In this document: in pieces, positions 24,601 to 32,904 of the stretch | Layout: each line of letters begins with the position of its first letter | Position numbering within the stretch: position 1 is the first letter of the stretch | Source: Glandiceps talaboti | Lineage: Eukaryota; Hemichordata; Enteropneusta; Spengelidae | DNA length: 64,000 nucleotides | Assembly: GCF_964340395.1 (NCBI RefSeq) | Contig: NC_135550.1 | Coordinates: 11,944,408-12,008,407 of the forward strand | Direction: 5' to 3' | The notes under the pieces: model-generated | Told to the model about the DNA's origin: nothing | The model's input: the letters and a program-made list of their open reading frames with translations, nothing else | The model's database searches: none | Program-made: the position numbers and the translations under genes

Positions 24601-24935
24601 TTTAATTGTTGAATTCTTCAGATACCTTTGTCAAAATTGCACTGATGGCGTCATCCGGCTTTGAAATGACACGTAGCAAGACATCTGTACGCCGAGGTCA
24701 ACCCAATCCAACCTTTAAAGAAACATTCATCTTCCAAGTAGCCCAGTTTCAACTACCCGATGTGACGGTGATGTTTTCAGTGTACAACAAGAGAAGTATG
24801 AAGAAGAAAGAAATGTTCGGTTGGTTTTCAATGGGACTCAATAATAGCAGTGAGGAGGAGCTGGCTCACTGGAACGAAATGAGAGAGTCAAAGGGGCACC
24901 AGGTCTGTCGCTGGCATGTACTTTTGGAATCTTAG
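6545..24935 (+). CDS. Synaptotagmin-14/16-like gene, spliced, 5' end incomplete
   Basis: Proposed coding exons are about 6545-6665, 20544-20758, 21096-21533, 22462-22657 and 24622-24935. They join in phase (1, 0, 0, 1) at GT-AG introns and give about 427 residues with the stop. The order is an acidic Ser/Asp linker, C2A, a Gly/Ser spacer, C2B, and a C-terminus CRWHVLLES, the tail typical of vertebrate Syt14 and Syt16. Those proteins are atypical synaptotagmins proposed to act in membrane trafficking without Ca2+; vertebrate Syt14 is about 555 residues, so the N-terminal membrane segment and some linker are missing here. The Ca2+ ligands are largely gone: the C2A loop that normally reads D-x-D reads [10 protein letters not shown], and the C2B loop reads [11 protein letters not shown]. 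Family assignment is firm. Orthology to Syt14 versus Syt16 cannot be settled, and a single invertebrate ancestor is likely. Confidence 0.88.
8195..8945. repeat. 27-bp-type minisatellite
   Basis: About 25 imperfect units of the type TTTCCCTAATCCTGAACATA plus a variable GTGGTATG or GGGTATG end. Unit length is about 27 bases, so it reads as a nine-residue pattern (FRIRETYPM) on the minus strand without stops for stretches. Several subtypes are clustered (TCATCCTAAACATAGTGG near 8350-8430, AATCCTGAACATAGGG near 8690-8900). It lies in the large Syt intron. Confidence 0.85.
8946..9937. other. Intronic stretch, nothing seen
   Basis: AT-rich intronic DNA with no supported exon, RNA gene or transposon domain. 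The same holds for 6666-8194. Confidence 0.45.
9938..10131. repeat. Two interleaved inverted repeats
   Basis: Arm A (9940-9970, containing CACGATATT and AATATTATC) pairs with 10078-10106 (GATAATATTAATATCGTGG). Arm B (9977-10001, CAGCTCATGACAAATTGC plus A-run) pairs with 10107-10131. The order is A, B, A', B', so both helices could form only as a pseudoknot-like arrangement. Probably a rearranged or nested MITE. Confidence 0.65.
10860..11129 (-). CDS. Possible terminal exon of an unidentified protein (or pseudo-exon)
   Basis: On the minus strand a good acceptor (TTTGTATTTACAG) is followed by an 89-codon open frame that starts [18 protein letters not shown], contains [19 protein letters not shown] and ends EPYFQK before a stop. 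The composition is protein-like rather than low-complexity. I recognise no family, and I find no convincing partner exon upstream on the minus strand. The acceptor and the intron before it are duplicated about 210 bases away (11333-11410). It could be a nested gene's last exon or a fragment of an old retrocopy or transposon. Confidence 0.25.
   Translation of the reverse strand, partial: GNHCDNGEYGSKQCFVTELTASNSGKANKNQYDIYSFEWKVNPSHVILNNAVLLESLVFINTHMVRENNRYGEHEDCWWKQVIEPYFQK
11949..14765 (-). CDS. LINE ORF2 protein: AP-like endonuclease and reverse transcriptase
   Basis: 938 residues. The N-terminal endonuclease/exonuclease/phosphatase domain shows SYNCRG (7-12), QEHW with the catalytic Glu34, GDWNAD with Asp150 and Asn152, and SDHFPLSV with Asp227-His228. 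The reverse transcriptase shows [20 protein letters not shown] with the first catalytic Asp near 621-629, [11 protein letters not shown], and YADD at 721-724. The C-terminal thumb region is present and there is no RNase H. The enzyme nicks target DNA and copies the element RNA in place. The KAFDRVNH and [10 protein letters not shown] style fits the CR1/L2/Crack/Daphne assemblage; the exact clade is unresolved. All visible catalytic residues are intact. Confidence 0.95.
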   Translation of the reverse strand: MTLNITSYNCRGIKSSMDTVREMCQTSDVCLLQEHWLSESELSLLSHISNDFYAVGETAMDDASGIRLGRPFGGVAVLWRKSLSSVNIKRCNDSRLIGFEISHSDGKLYVLNVYMPTQNRENYHEFQEYLQKIRHFIDETDTNSVMVIGDWNADINSDFGQEMFTFCNDNNFICSDVSRLGTDNLQNFTYLSEAHLSTSWLDHCVSTPAAHSCIIDIYISHTFIGSDHFPLSVACNLDSLQKYDFQSPHHSSTSLNKINWSCVDNISLQNYYNCTEQNFKDLSLNGGAFTCRDTTCQDPSHLMSIDKLYDDIINALSSAASDSISVKRSNNSKNPKKQIPGWNDHVKEFHSIARDAFILWRDNGSPRQGPIFEIMRKTRAKFKYALKACRVNENKMKADALTRNLSNGNSNQFWKTVSRNKKSSPLSSSVGGCNGHHNIADMWRDHFASLLSSVANNSNERYVRNGISDITFSDSMIVTPDDICKCVNSLANGKAVGPDGIAAEQIKYANGRLHILLSCLFTAAHVHGYLPSRMLDTILVPIVKNKTGDVTDASNYRPIAIATVISKLYEIMILSKCDNSLSTTDYQFGFKERHSTDMCVFLLKEIIDFYNRHNTPVFLCFLDATKAFDRVNHWTLFRKLLDRNVPIFIVRILVYWYRHQRFCIRWGSVLSEQFPISNGVRQGGILSPRLFTVYIDSLSSSLTGTKIGCHLGGKCLNHLVYADDIVLICPSVKCLNSLVKTCCKYAMKHDIIFNPKKTKCLSIMPPRCNISNIPQVKLNNTVLPFVNKHSYLGVIFNSDGNDNDDIRRQMRSFYAKANTLIRNFWNCSYSVKCILFQAYCSSMYCSHIWSVYTSKCFNDVRVAYNNAFRILLGIKRRVSISNMFVRSFIMTFESKQRILKSKFYFRLKASNNILIAASLSDFVIFNSKFWRRFFIECF
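14778..16109 (-). CDS. LINE ORF1 protein: zinc knuckle, coiled coil, RRM-like tail
   Basis: 443 residues. Near the N-terminus [20 protein letters not shown] plus PRC forms a CX2C-X8-C-X6-CX2C zinc-binding cluster. The middle ([20 protein letters not shown] and the following helical stretch) looks like a coiled coil suited to oligomerisation. The C-terminal [20 protein letters not shown] resembles the first strand and helix of an RRM fold. ORF1 proteins of non-LTR elements bind their own RNA and act as chaperones for retrotransposition; that role is inferred from position. The stop is 12 bases before the ORF2 start, so ORF2 may be translated by reinitiation. Confidence 0.82.
   Translation of the reverse strand: MDCCLAIVKMRCSDCGSLENVSLCQGDLDLCPRCEETRFPSPATSGRQNEKKQSATNKKFKKAESTRSETDRPIIVNELLCFLWNKIDILPSDMIIKLCVDTYEDKEVEQAKRLLFESCNADRSRLIRRQGQNKRNNNIQDMLTLLHELDETEVPCFVAFDLSRLPAIDISHIDVSVLIKEIRVLQHEVSQLKGSRCPDERENLKAEFASLRQEMNAVKESLMQQVVNNELKNENNSIANSNDTVNNSFARPTTAISDLAENDNDPSEEDTIVKELFQRSYSDVTRSNAKSFECDKSSTSPSRVIGISQGVTFNAPTRLPSSSSTQDYTTVGERRRKVKKSAVRLRSVITGNNTQMSSLRAVNTFPPAELFVSRLSPHTTAEDITRHLNKLCFHDIEIVPLKAKYDSYSSFRIITSSGTCKKILSPNVWPSGILVRKFYAARK
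17560..18070 (-). pseudogene. Decayed 3' end of a second LINE reverse transcriptase
   Basis: Read on the minus strand, 18050-17945 gives [20 protein letters not shown] then [15 protein letters not shown], the LEYxxxxWDP and LExIQ signature that follows the RT domain in CR1- and RTE-like elements. After it come stops and frame shifts, but further LINE-like words remain ([13 protein letters not shown]). It has no coding potential. It differs from the intact element at 11.9-16.1 kb and is clearly older. Confidence 0.7.
18071..19619. other. Intronic stretch, no gene seen
   Basis: AT-rich sequence. One small inverted repeat surrounds 18711-18782 (CATGTCTGCATATATGC facing CATACATGCAGACATG). No exon or RNA gene is supported. 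Confidence 0.45.
19620..20543 (+). repeat. 65-bp tandem array carrying repeated splice-acceptor copies
   Basis: Units have the form TTGGTGGTTGCTATGTTTTCACAG then GTAAAGATGTAGAACTTGGC and a variable end. The GTAAAG word recurs at 19701, 19766, 19831, 19896, 19961, 20026, 20091 (as GTAAAA), 20156, 20221, 20286, 20351, 20416 and 20481, every 65 bases, preceded at 19636 by ATAAAG. The fourteenth copy, at 20544 (63 bases on), is the true start of the Syt linker exon. Units alternate subtypes (ATTCTGTATTGG versus CTTCATATTAATGG), implying multi-unit duplications. Confidence 0.95.
20544..20758 (+). CDS. Syt14/16-like linker exon
   Basis: The acceptor is TTTTCACAG at 20535-20543 and the donor is gtaagt at 20759. 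The exon encodes [20 protein letters not shown] followed by a segment containing [11 protein letters not shown], which parallels the ESFHNKGYEE segment of vertebrate Syt14. It is an acidic, probably disordered linker ahead of C2A. The exon begins GTAAAG, so its first bases also look like a 5' splice site. It is the last unit of the 65-bp array at 19620-20543, whose units carry the same acceptor and the same codons. Confidence 0.85.
21096..21533 (+). CDS. Syt14/16-like C2A exon
   Basis: The acceptor is TCTTTGACAG, the donor is gtaagt at 21534, both ends are phase 0, and it codes 146 residues. It holds the whole C2A domain: [20 protein letters not shown] opens the first strands, [20 protein letters not shown] matches the LLP-x-KK segment and the NP turn of type I C2 domains, and [18 protein letters not shown] covers loop 3. 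Where Ca2+-binding C2A domains have Asp (SDPYV and D-x-D loops), this one has SNVQV and GTE, so Ca2+ binding is not expected. Confidence 0.93.
21655..21925 (+). repeat. Dispersed ~250-bp repeat, copy A
   Basis: Shares an ordered set of words with 37650-37880 and, inverted, 52460-52722: a GGGGTCACCATG-type word, an AATGGCCACC or AATATGGCCGCC word, a TTTCAAAA word and a terminal AAAGTTTGGAGA. The unit is diverged, non-coding and has no visible inverted ends. Confidence 0.6.
22105..22248. mobile_element. Small palindromic MITE-like element
   Basis: The left arm TTATTCCCCAATATTTTTCT plus TCAGCCAATGAATGACT is inverted on the right as AGTATTTTCCTTGGCTGA and AGAAAAATATTGGAGAATA. The arms are about 45 bases around a 50-base centre. 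It lies in the intron between the C2A and C2B exons of the Syt-like gene. Confidence 0.65.
22462..22657 (+). CDS. Syt14/16-like exon: Gly/Ser spacer and start of C2B
   Basis: The acceptor is CAATTACAG at 22453-22461 and the donor gtaagc begins at 22658. It starts in phase 0 and ends in phase 1. It encodes a GGGGSAHSS spacer, then [20 protein letters not shown] and [20 protein letters not shown], which is almost the Syt14 sequence at the start of C2B, including the EVIKGSHF segment. Confidence 0.93.
22658..24621. other. Syt-like intron inside C2B, nothing else seen
   Basis: A 1,964-base intron splits C2B. It is AT-rich with several short low-complexity runs and no supported repeats or genes. 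Confidence 0.6.
24622..24935 (+). CDS. Syt14/16-like terminal exon: rest of C2B and C-terminus
   Basis: The acceptor is GAATTCTTCAG, ending at 24621, and the TAG stop is 24933-24935. It encodes [49 protein letters not shown] and the tail [10 protein letters not shown]. These match the family almost residue for residue, and the KRSMKKKE loop replaces the Asp cluster of Ca2+-sensing C2B domains. Candidate polyadenylation hexamers follow at 24988 and 25535. Confidence 0.95.
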
Positions 24936-25534
24936 AAACATTAGGAAGTCAACTATAGATAACCAACTCTGTTGTTGTCTTCATGATAATAAAAAAAAAC
25001 AGGTTTAATAACATAAAACACCTCAGATACAATAGAACAAAGGTCAGGGGTCAATTCGAACATTATTTGATAGATATGATTCTATTAGCTATTGGATATT
25101 AGATTCTGGCTCTTCTATCCAATAGCCTACTCCCCCCTGCTAGAACTTAATGTTCCGATAAAACCTGTCTGAAGTGAAGGCAATACGGTCCTTGTAGAAA
25201 ACCTTATCTACAGACAAGACTATCACAGACTTCCAACCAGAAATCGATCATCATTTCAGCTGTAGACATAGATATCAGTTTACATGTCTGTGAAGTACTT
25301 TAACATGTTACCCTACTTCACGTCTATGATTTCAGCTGCTGACATCACTCCAAACTTGATGAGTTTATCGCGTAATAATTCCCTGATATCATGACATTCC
25401 CCCACCCCCACCCCACCAGCCATGTTTCTCACATCTTGATAAATCTGTAGCAGTTATTCTTTAGCCATTTATACGCTAAAAAAGTTTGGAGAGAATCATT
25501 TGCAGGCAATCTAAAATATTTGTTGAAATTGTGC

Positions 25535-25540
25535 AATAAA
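25535..25540 (+). terminator. Candidate polyadenylation signal of the Syt-like gene
   Basis: AATAAA lies about 600 bases past the stop. A second AATAAA lies at 24988-24993, about 55 bases past the stop and inside an A-run. Which one is used cannot be told from sequence. Confidence 0.35.
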
Positions 25541-25910
25541 GAACGGGAGCTTGTGATTTTCTATAAAATACGGTCCATAGAACTGATTCTGACAAAAGTA
25601 TTACCTAAAGATCATATATATATATTATAGATAGATAAATAAACATGTTGTCTCCATAAATTGTCAGTGAAGAGGTGTGTAAAAGCAATCAGTGGAATGA
25701 TGTCACCATTTTAGCAATGAATCAATTGTGTGTCTTGTCATTTCATTTCTGAGTGGCTGTACAGCAAAATGTGTCAATCAAAAAGCTGAATTCGTTGTAA
25801 CCACATCTGCAATAAGAACTGTGCACAAGCATCAGTGTAGACATAGTAATTTATCTAATCAATTGTGTGAACCAAGAATGATGAATATCCTGACTTATTG
25901 TCTGTTCAAC

Positions 25911-27335
25911 TTCAGATCATTGGTTTGAATTATGAACCAAGAATGTGAATATTTGTTGTCTGTATTGAAATCATTGGTTTGAATTATGAACCAAGAATGT
26001 GAATATTTGTTGTCTGTATTGAAATCATTGGTTTGAATTATGAACCAAGAATGTGAATATTTGTTGTCTGTATTCAAATCATTGGTTTGAATTATGAACC
26101 AAGAATGTGAATATTTGTTGTCTGTATTCAAATCATTGGTTTGAATTATGAACCAAGAATGTGAATATCTGTTGTCTGTATTCAAATCATTGGTTTGAAT
26201 TATGAACCAAGAATGTGAATATTTGTTGTCTGTATTCAAATCATTGGTTTGAATTATGAACCAAGAATGTGAATATTTGTTGTCTGTATTCAAATCATTG
26301 GTTTGAATTATGAACCAAGAATGTGAATATTTGTTGTCTGTATTCAAATCATTGGTTTGAATTATGAACCAAGAATGTGAATATTTGTTGTCTGTATTCA
26401 AATCATTGGTTTGAATTATGAACCAAGAATGCGATTATTTGTTGTCTGTATTCAAATCAGTGGTTTTAACTATGTACCAAAAATGTGAATATTTGTTTAC
26501 CAAATTCAAAATAATTCAATGTTAAACTAAGAATATGAATATTTGTCAACAGGTGTTCAAATCAGTGGTTTGAATTATGGACCTATAGCTAGAATGTGAT
26601 TATTTGTGTCAAATCAGTGGTTTGAATTATGGACCTATAGCTAGAATGTGATTATTTGTGTCAAATCAGTGGTTTGAATTATGGACCTATAGCTAGAATG
26701 TGATTATTTGTGTCAAATCAATGGTTTAAAACAACCAAGAATGTGAAAAATTTTCTGTTACAGTTCAAATCAGTGGTTTGAACCACGAGTCAAACATGTA
26801 TCTATCTATGTATGAAATGTGAATATATATGTTTACAGAATTCAAATGATTGAATTTAACCATGAATATCTGTCATCTATTAAAATCATTGGTTTGCACC
26901 ATGATCCATATCATTTATTGTGTATTCAGATCAATGATTTAAAGCATGAACCAAGAATGTAAATACAATGTATTTGTTGCATGTATTCAAATCAGTGGTT
27001 TGAATTTTAACCCAAGAAATTCTTCCATTGAATTCAAATCGTGTTTTGGAATATGAACCAAGAACATGAATAGCTGTGTAATGAATTCAGACTAATTCAA
27101 TGTTGTATGAAAAATTTGAATCAGTGGTTTGAAACATGAACCAAGAATGTGAATATTTGTCAACTGAATTCAAATCAGTGGCTTGAAACATGAACCAAGA
27201 ATGTAATTATTTTGATGTGTCAATTCAAATCAGTGGTTTGAGACTCAAACCATGAATGTGAATATTTATTTGTTAGCTGATTTTAAATCATTGATTTGAA
27301 CCATGAACTAAGAGTGTAAATATTTGTTATCTGGT
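25911..27335. repeat. 54-bp minisatellite with degenerate continuation
   Basis: From 25911 to about 26455 some ten units of 54 bases (CAAATCATTGGTTTGAATTA, TGAACCAAGAATGTGAATAT, TTGTTGTCTGTATT) are nearly identical. Because 54 is divisible by three, the minus strand stays open for 168 codons as an 18-residue repeat; I regard that as a by-product. From 26456 to about 27335 units decay and change length, including three 52-base units at about 26564-26720 with an inserted CCTATAGCTA. Each unit core (TTCAAATCATTGGTTTGAA) can fold into a hairpin. Confidence 0.93.
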
Positions 27336-28117
27336 TTTTTTTTCTCAATACTATGTAATGTTCAGCTAAGAAAAAATTGTTTATTACCTGCTTTTTAAAC
27401 ATATCCTTTTGAAATTTGAATTTTATTCCAGTATGTTTCATTTCTCTCGCACAGTTTAACTATCTTCTGTAATTTGATGATATGATACCTAATTTTGTAC
27501 CAAATATAGTAAATATTAATTATTACTATACCATGTGCAAGTCATGTTGTAGTATAAAAATAAAAACTTGAGAGTATGAAATAACAGTTCGGTGGAAGAG
27601 TCTGAAAACTTGCTCCCTTGTCATGATCAGAGTATCGTACATCAATACCATTTGTTTCTTAGTAACACAACAAATTAAGACACCAAGTCGGATTTACAGT
27701 GATAATTTTCACAGCTGTAGTCACACTTGAACTAAAATGTGACAATTTTACATTATGCAACCTTCTTGTTTTTTTCTCAGAGGTTCATAAACTTGGCTTG
27801 CACATGGTATAGTTATAGTCATTCTCCAACTTGCCTTAGTCTGAAAGATTCAATTGTTGTTGGTGCTCCTATCAACACGACAAGTAGCTAAACACCGAAG
27901 GAGTGTACACAACAACAAATCTTTCTCTAAATTGTCCCTCTGTCAGGAAATACTGGTGACAGTAGAGTCTGTCTCAACAGTTTCTTTGCCACATGTAGTA
28001 AAATCAATCTTTTCCTTCGGCTCAACAAAGACAAATATTGGAAAATACTTTCTGTAAAAAGTTTATATCATTCCACCATTCCGTAAGTGTCACCTCTAAG
28101 TTGTATCAATTAAAGGT

Positions 28118-28243
28118 ATGCTGTGACGGGGCGCCCTCACACGAGTCAACCCCTGTGCATGTGAGTGAAATCTTCGTAATGAAAAACTAGGTTGACTAGT
28201 GAGGGCGGAGCGACACAACATATCTTACAGTCTACTCTGTTTT
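28118..28243. mobile_element. MITE-like element with GCGCCCTCAC terminus, copy 1
   Basis: The left end GTATGCTGTGACGGGGCGCC then CTCACACGAGTCAACC is inverted on the right as GGTTGACTAGTGAGGGCGG through CGACACAACATAT. The inverted repeats are about 35 bases around a 45-base centre. A relative lies at 38443-38527. Confidence 0.7.
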
Positions 28244-29254
28244 GTTAATTCCGTTGTATGTTATTTACTGCATTATTTCAACAGATTATGATTTTGTAGG
28301 TGTAGCCTACTTTTTGATGTTTTGTGCTTCTTACAAGCTCACCACCTCTATCATAGTTACAAGTTACATGTATTGTACGGTACTTAAAGTAGTATGCAAT
28401 TTTTTTAACTGAAATTAATTTGGGAGTTTAGTGTACGTTTCTTTGTACATGTATTTATTGTAAATGACAAACACATGTCGTGTAGCAGGTTAAGTTATTG
28501 AACAGTTCATTCAATTTCATTCAAGTTGTAGAATTATTTCAAGAATATTCACCCATCATTATTTCAACCGATTTATTCCCAACGGTCACAATCCCGAGTA
28601 AATTTGAAAAAAAAAAATTTTGGTAACTTTATCATATGTCGCTATTTTAATATTCGCTGTTTGTATTTCAACAATTATTACATATTTCTAGCTTTAGTTG
28701 GTTTCTAGTCTGTGTTCATCAAGATTTGATCATAGGACATCGTTAAAAGTGCTTGCAGCTAAGACGAGAGGTAGATATATACAAACAATGGGTAATTCAT
28801 GACACCATTGCTTGTAACTGTATCATGTATTGAAATTCAGAAAAACAGAAATTCAGAAATTCAGAAATTCAAAATCCATGTAGTATAACACATATGAAAA
28901 GGGCACACTTTATTAAAGATGTTAGGTAGTGGTGTTGAGATGGTAAATTTTCGGAGAGATGAACAAATCTCTCTAGATATTGTTTGCTCGCAATCTATGC
29001 AATTTATTTGTTGTTTTGTTTTGTTTACTGCATTCATAGTTTTATAAACTATGTATTTATCTCTTTCTGGACATCTTATTTATTTCTGTTTAAAACTTTG
29101 GAGCAGTCATCCACTATATTACCTACAGACATGAGATTATGATTACAGAAAAATTGAAATGTCATCTAGGTACCGTAGGAGAAGCAAACATAGAAAACAA
29201 ATAGAATTAAGGCTGTGAATATATCACACCGAGGTATGTCTAGACTGCCATATG

Positions 29255-29596
29255 ATTAAAGGTGCATTGTCTGTAACTGGGGTCCATATTTTTGGCTAAA
29301 ATCGCTGGACGAAAAACAGGTACATAATACACTTCTTTAGAAGTCAGTTTGAGTTTTACACAATCTGATAGATGTGGTTAGGTATACACGAAGATGCTTA
29401 GTAAGCAAGGCTGTCGAGTCTTTAATTTTTTGGTAACTAAAAAATTATGTCATAATGTTATTTATATCATATCTGAGACTAAGTTCTACCAGATGACAAA
29501 TATGATTCAATGTGTTGGAGTGATATAAGGGATATTGCAATACAAAACAAGAGGTATCACCAAACACCACAATGTTACAGACTGTGCCCCTTTAAT
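29255..29596. mobile_element. MITE-like element with ATTAAAGGKGCA termini
   Basis: ATTAAAGGTGCATTGTCTGT at 29255 faces GTTACAGACTGTGCCCC then TTTAAT, ending 29596. The inverted ends are about 23 bases with three mismatches and the total is about 342 bases. There is no coding content. Termini of this AAAGG-GCA type are common in invertebrate and basal-deuterostome MITEs. Confidence 0.7.
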
Positions 29597-29964
29597 ATTA
29601 AGAGTTACCCTGCCATACACGGAATGATGTAGCATCTAGATGATTATCGATAATGGCATGTCATGTATAACAAGTCATCTCATAGTCAAGCTACTGCTGC
29701 TGCTGCTACTACTGGAGATATAACCTCAATTTCTTACCTTGGAAATGAACTGAGGAGATGAAGTGGAGTGTATTAAATTTCTTGTATTGACTGTCAAATT
29801 GTTAAAAGACAAGTTTTTAGCAGTTTCCAGTAGTCTTATAAATTGTCATCTTCTCTATATCGTGGTAAAGTGGATATCAATAAAATATCTTATGAGCAAT
29901 GAACTTAGACCGTTCAGTAATTCTTTACATGTGTGTTGGTCGTTGTTTGTTTGTGTTTGTGTCT

Positions 29965-30036
29965 GTGTATGTATGTATGTATGTATGTATGTATGTATGT
30001 ATGTATGTATGTATGTATGTATGTATGTATGTATGT
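29965..30036. repeat. (GTAT)n microsatellite
   Basis: About 17 near-perfect GTAT units, flanked by GTGT-rich sequence on both sides. Confidence 0.97.
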
Positions 30037-30167
30037 GTGTCTGTCAGCATGTGTGTGTGGGGGGGTGGATTCCTGGTGATCACTAAACATATCATTTACA
30101 TGTTTTGTATACAGTTCATTGTTCTATTCCAAAACAAAATTAAAGAATGCGCCAAAACCTGTAAAGT

Positions 30168-30173
<6 letters not shown>

Positions 30174-30200
<27 letters not shown>
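30174..30200. repeat. (GT)n microsatellite
   Basis: Thirteen GT units followed by a GCAC-rich edge. Confidence 0.95.
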
Positions 30201-30201
<1 letters not shown>

Positions 30202-31086
30202 CACGCATGGGCATGCATACATGTGTGCATTGTTTGTCACCAGACAGTGTTTGTGTTTTGACTTTCAATATCTCAACTAATATTGTAAAAGGCCTCATCA
30301 TCCATTTCCTAATATTCTGTACAGTAGTCAGTACATTACCACATGACATTTATTATTTACCATTTTGGAATATTCGAAACAAAGTGAAGTCTTTTCTTTT
30401 TCAAAGTGATTACTGAATGGATATATTTTATAACCAACGTGATAGCCAGAAATGTCCTCTGTGCATATTGTATATAAACACCAAATCTGCATAGTTAGCT
30501 AGTTGACATCACAGATGCATATCTGCATATTATGTCGGTTTGTCTCGAGGATAATAAGATATACAGCATAACCATTGCCATTGAACTATGAGGGCGCCCG
30601 TACTATGTTTCTTATTGTAACACCCTACAAATTATGTGTCGGTCGGACGGTTACATTTTTTTGAAAGTATTTTAAAAAGTGACGTAAATGTGTACACGAT
30701 GATGACACTTTTAATTCATGATCACACTTAAACAGTCAGAATGACGTAGAAATGGTAATTAAAGTCGGAGGGAAACTTTCAATCATCGCTCTAATAAGTA
30801 TATGCACTCGTGGGGTAGCCAGTGCACAATCAGTCAACATTGAAATTCGCTAGACTGAAGAAATATATACAGTTGGTTGGGTCATGGAAAACATAGAATT
30901 ATAAAAGTAAAGGCCGTGCTAACCATATACCACTGCTAATGTTCAGGTCAAAGAATTTGTTAAAAGAATATCACAAACTATCGTACTAATGATTACAAAT
31001 AATCGCTCTCTTTCGCTCTAACTCTTTACTCATTATCTCTGCAAACGGGAATTCGACGGAGGATGTTTTCACTCAAGCATATATGT

Positions 31087-31146
31087 ATGTTTGTTTGTTT
31101 GTTTGTTTGTTTGTTTGTTTGTTTGTTTGTTTGTTTGTTTGTTTGT
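31087..31146. repeat. (GTTT)n microsatellite
   Basis: About fifteen GTTT units without interruption, followed by degenerate GTGTCCGTCTGTTTG. Confidence 0.97.
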
Positions 31147-31771
31147 GTGTCCGTCTGTTTGTTTGTCTGTCAACAATATCAACTATGCATGGATGGATTG
31201 TTGACTGAGATGAAACATTGTGAGAAGATTGGAAATATGATAACAGTCGGATTTTGAAGCTGGTAAAATGAAAAGTGTAATTATAGAATTATATTCATTG
31301 CAGTCGTCTGTCGTTTAATTAAATGGCATTTTTCAATTAAATCGAAGCTGTTCATAAAGAACAAATCGTGAATCGAACACCTGGTAATTAAATTATATGT
31401 TTAATTAAATCAACACGTGAGAACAAACTGTGTATGGGACATCCAGTCGTTAATAAACCTACATTTTTATTAAATGGGTACTAGCTTAGTGTAATCATAA
31501 CATCAAATTGAGGGCGGAGACACCCATTGCAAGCAACCGAGACTAATTGTTACGTGGCATTACCCTCCGCTCCTCGCGCAGGATACAAACAGTGTACCCT
31601 TCAACCGCCCTTGAATTCTTTGCTAAAATACAAACCCTACTGTCAAACATGCTTTTCGGGGAATATGTCGAAGTTTTTTAAGCTTGATATCAACTTTGCA
31701 CACAGTTCCTCACAAGCTCGTTCCCTTTCACCACCCACATGTCAACGATAATACCGATTCTGTCATGTGAG

Positions 31772-32170
31772 CGAAACTTTTTAATCCAATCAACACTGCG
31801 CAGTTCGTCTGTCGCGTCCAGGATGGAACGTCTACATGGCAACAACAAAATGTAAATACAGTGGCGTTTACTGCGGTAGTCATCTTTGCCGAGAACACGG
31901 TTCGATAAAACAGTGCTTCGTTGGTACTTCTTAAAGTGTGTTACTGAAATCGTACATGGTAATGGCAAATATGAATTATAGTGAAAAGTTTGTCGTAAAC
32001 ATGAACAACGTTCGTCTTCTTATATGGAGTTATACGGTAATTAATATTGCAATATTTTGGTTCATCTGTGTGAAGCATGAAGAACAGAAACATCGAACAT
32101 TGAACGCGTGAAATAGTGAAAGTTACTATGTAACAGCATGCAGCATATATTCATTCAATATTTACTAGTA
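31772..32170. repeat. Duplicated CpG-bearing segment, copy 1
   Basis: Homologous to 32905-33548. Shared words include CCAATCA, GGATGGAA, CAACAACAAAATGTAAA, ACAGTGGCGTT, GGTAGTCATCTTTGCC, TGCTTCGTTGGTACT and ACATCGAACAT. It contains a 36-codon frame from ATG at 32001 beginning MNNVRLLIWSYTV. No protein family is recognised. Local CpG content is higher than in neighbouring DNA. Confidence 0.75.
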
Positions 32171-32234
32171 GCGCTAGCGATAGACTCAAATGTGATTCCC
32201 CGGCCAACATCCATCGTTAGAAATAAGATTTGTA

Positions 32235-32252
32235 GGGGGGGGGGGGGGGGGG
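32235..32252 (+). repeat. G18 homopolymer
   Basis: Eighteen consecutive G bases between the two duplicated segments. The length is prone to assembly and sequencing error. Confidence 0.97.
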
Positions 32253-32904
32253 AGACACGTTTTTGTTGTAACAGTTGTAAGATGCAACTTCCTATATTTC
32301 ATTTTGTAAATACTGATGATAAGTAATTTTTTGGTGTTTAAGTTTGTTGGAATATGACATACCCTAGCCAGCCAGATATTACTGAGAAAATACCCTCGAA
32401 ATTATTTCATTATGTTTGCCATCTATGATCTAGAGAAAAGCCGAGGAGAAAGATTAATCGTTGGAAATAGTATCGTATATCTTGATGAAAGCAGACAGAC
32501 GTTGGTCAATATTCAAACGTTGGGAGAAGTGTGTAGTAGTAATAGTAATGTGAGAATCGTTGTACATATAAGACTTGTGTGTAGGAGGAGTTTTATTTAT
32601 TCATGCAGAAGCTGGGTCCCCGCGACTTGGTCTATAGTATTCGTTTCTGAAGTCCATGCCTTCATATCATTTCACTGATTCACTTCAAGATCTAACAGTT
32701 CACATTTTGTTGTAAACCTTCCCATATTGCCGAAATGATGATGTGACGTCATCATCTTTTCCTGCATCAAATCAACACGTTTTCTTTCGTATGAGAAATA
32801 TCGATGGTTGTACTCGTTTTTTTCACTTGACTTTTTAGCAAAGTCCCTCACAAAATGGAGTGCTTCACTCGCGGATTAATATTAGCTCTATCATGGTGCA
32901 TAAA

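Noticed and set aside
25895-26401. 168-codon minus-strand frame made of an 18-residue repeat
   Set aside because: It is entirely the 54-bp minisatellite; unit length divisible by three and absence of stops in one frame explain it. No start context or splice sites support translation.
29763-30261. Plus-strand frames rich in MYVC or VCVC repeats
   Set aside because: They are translations of (GTAT)n and (GT)n microsatellites.
32412-32678. 88-codon plus-strand frame beginning MFAIYDLEKSRGERL
   Set aside because: No family resemblance, no upstream promoter or splice evidence, and length within chance expectation for this composition.
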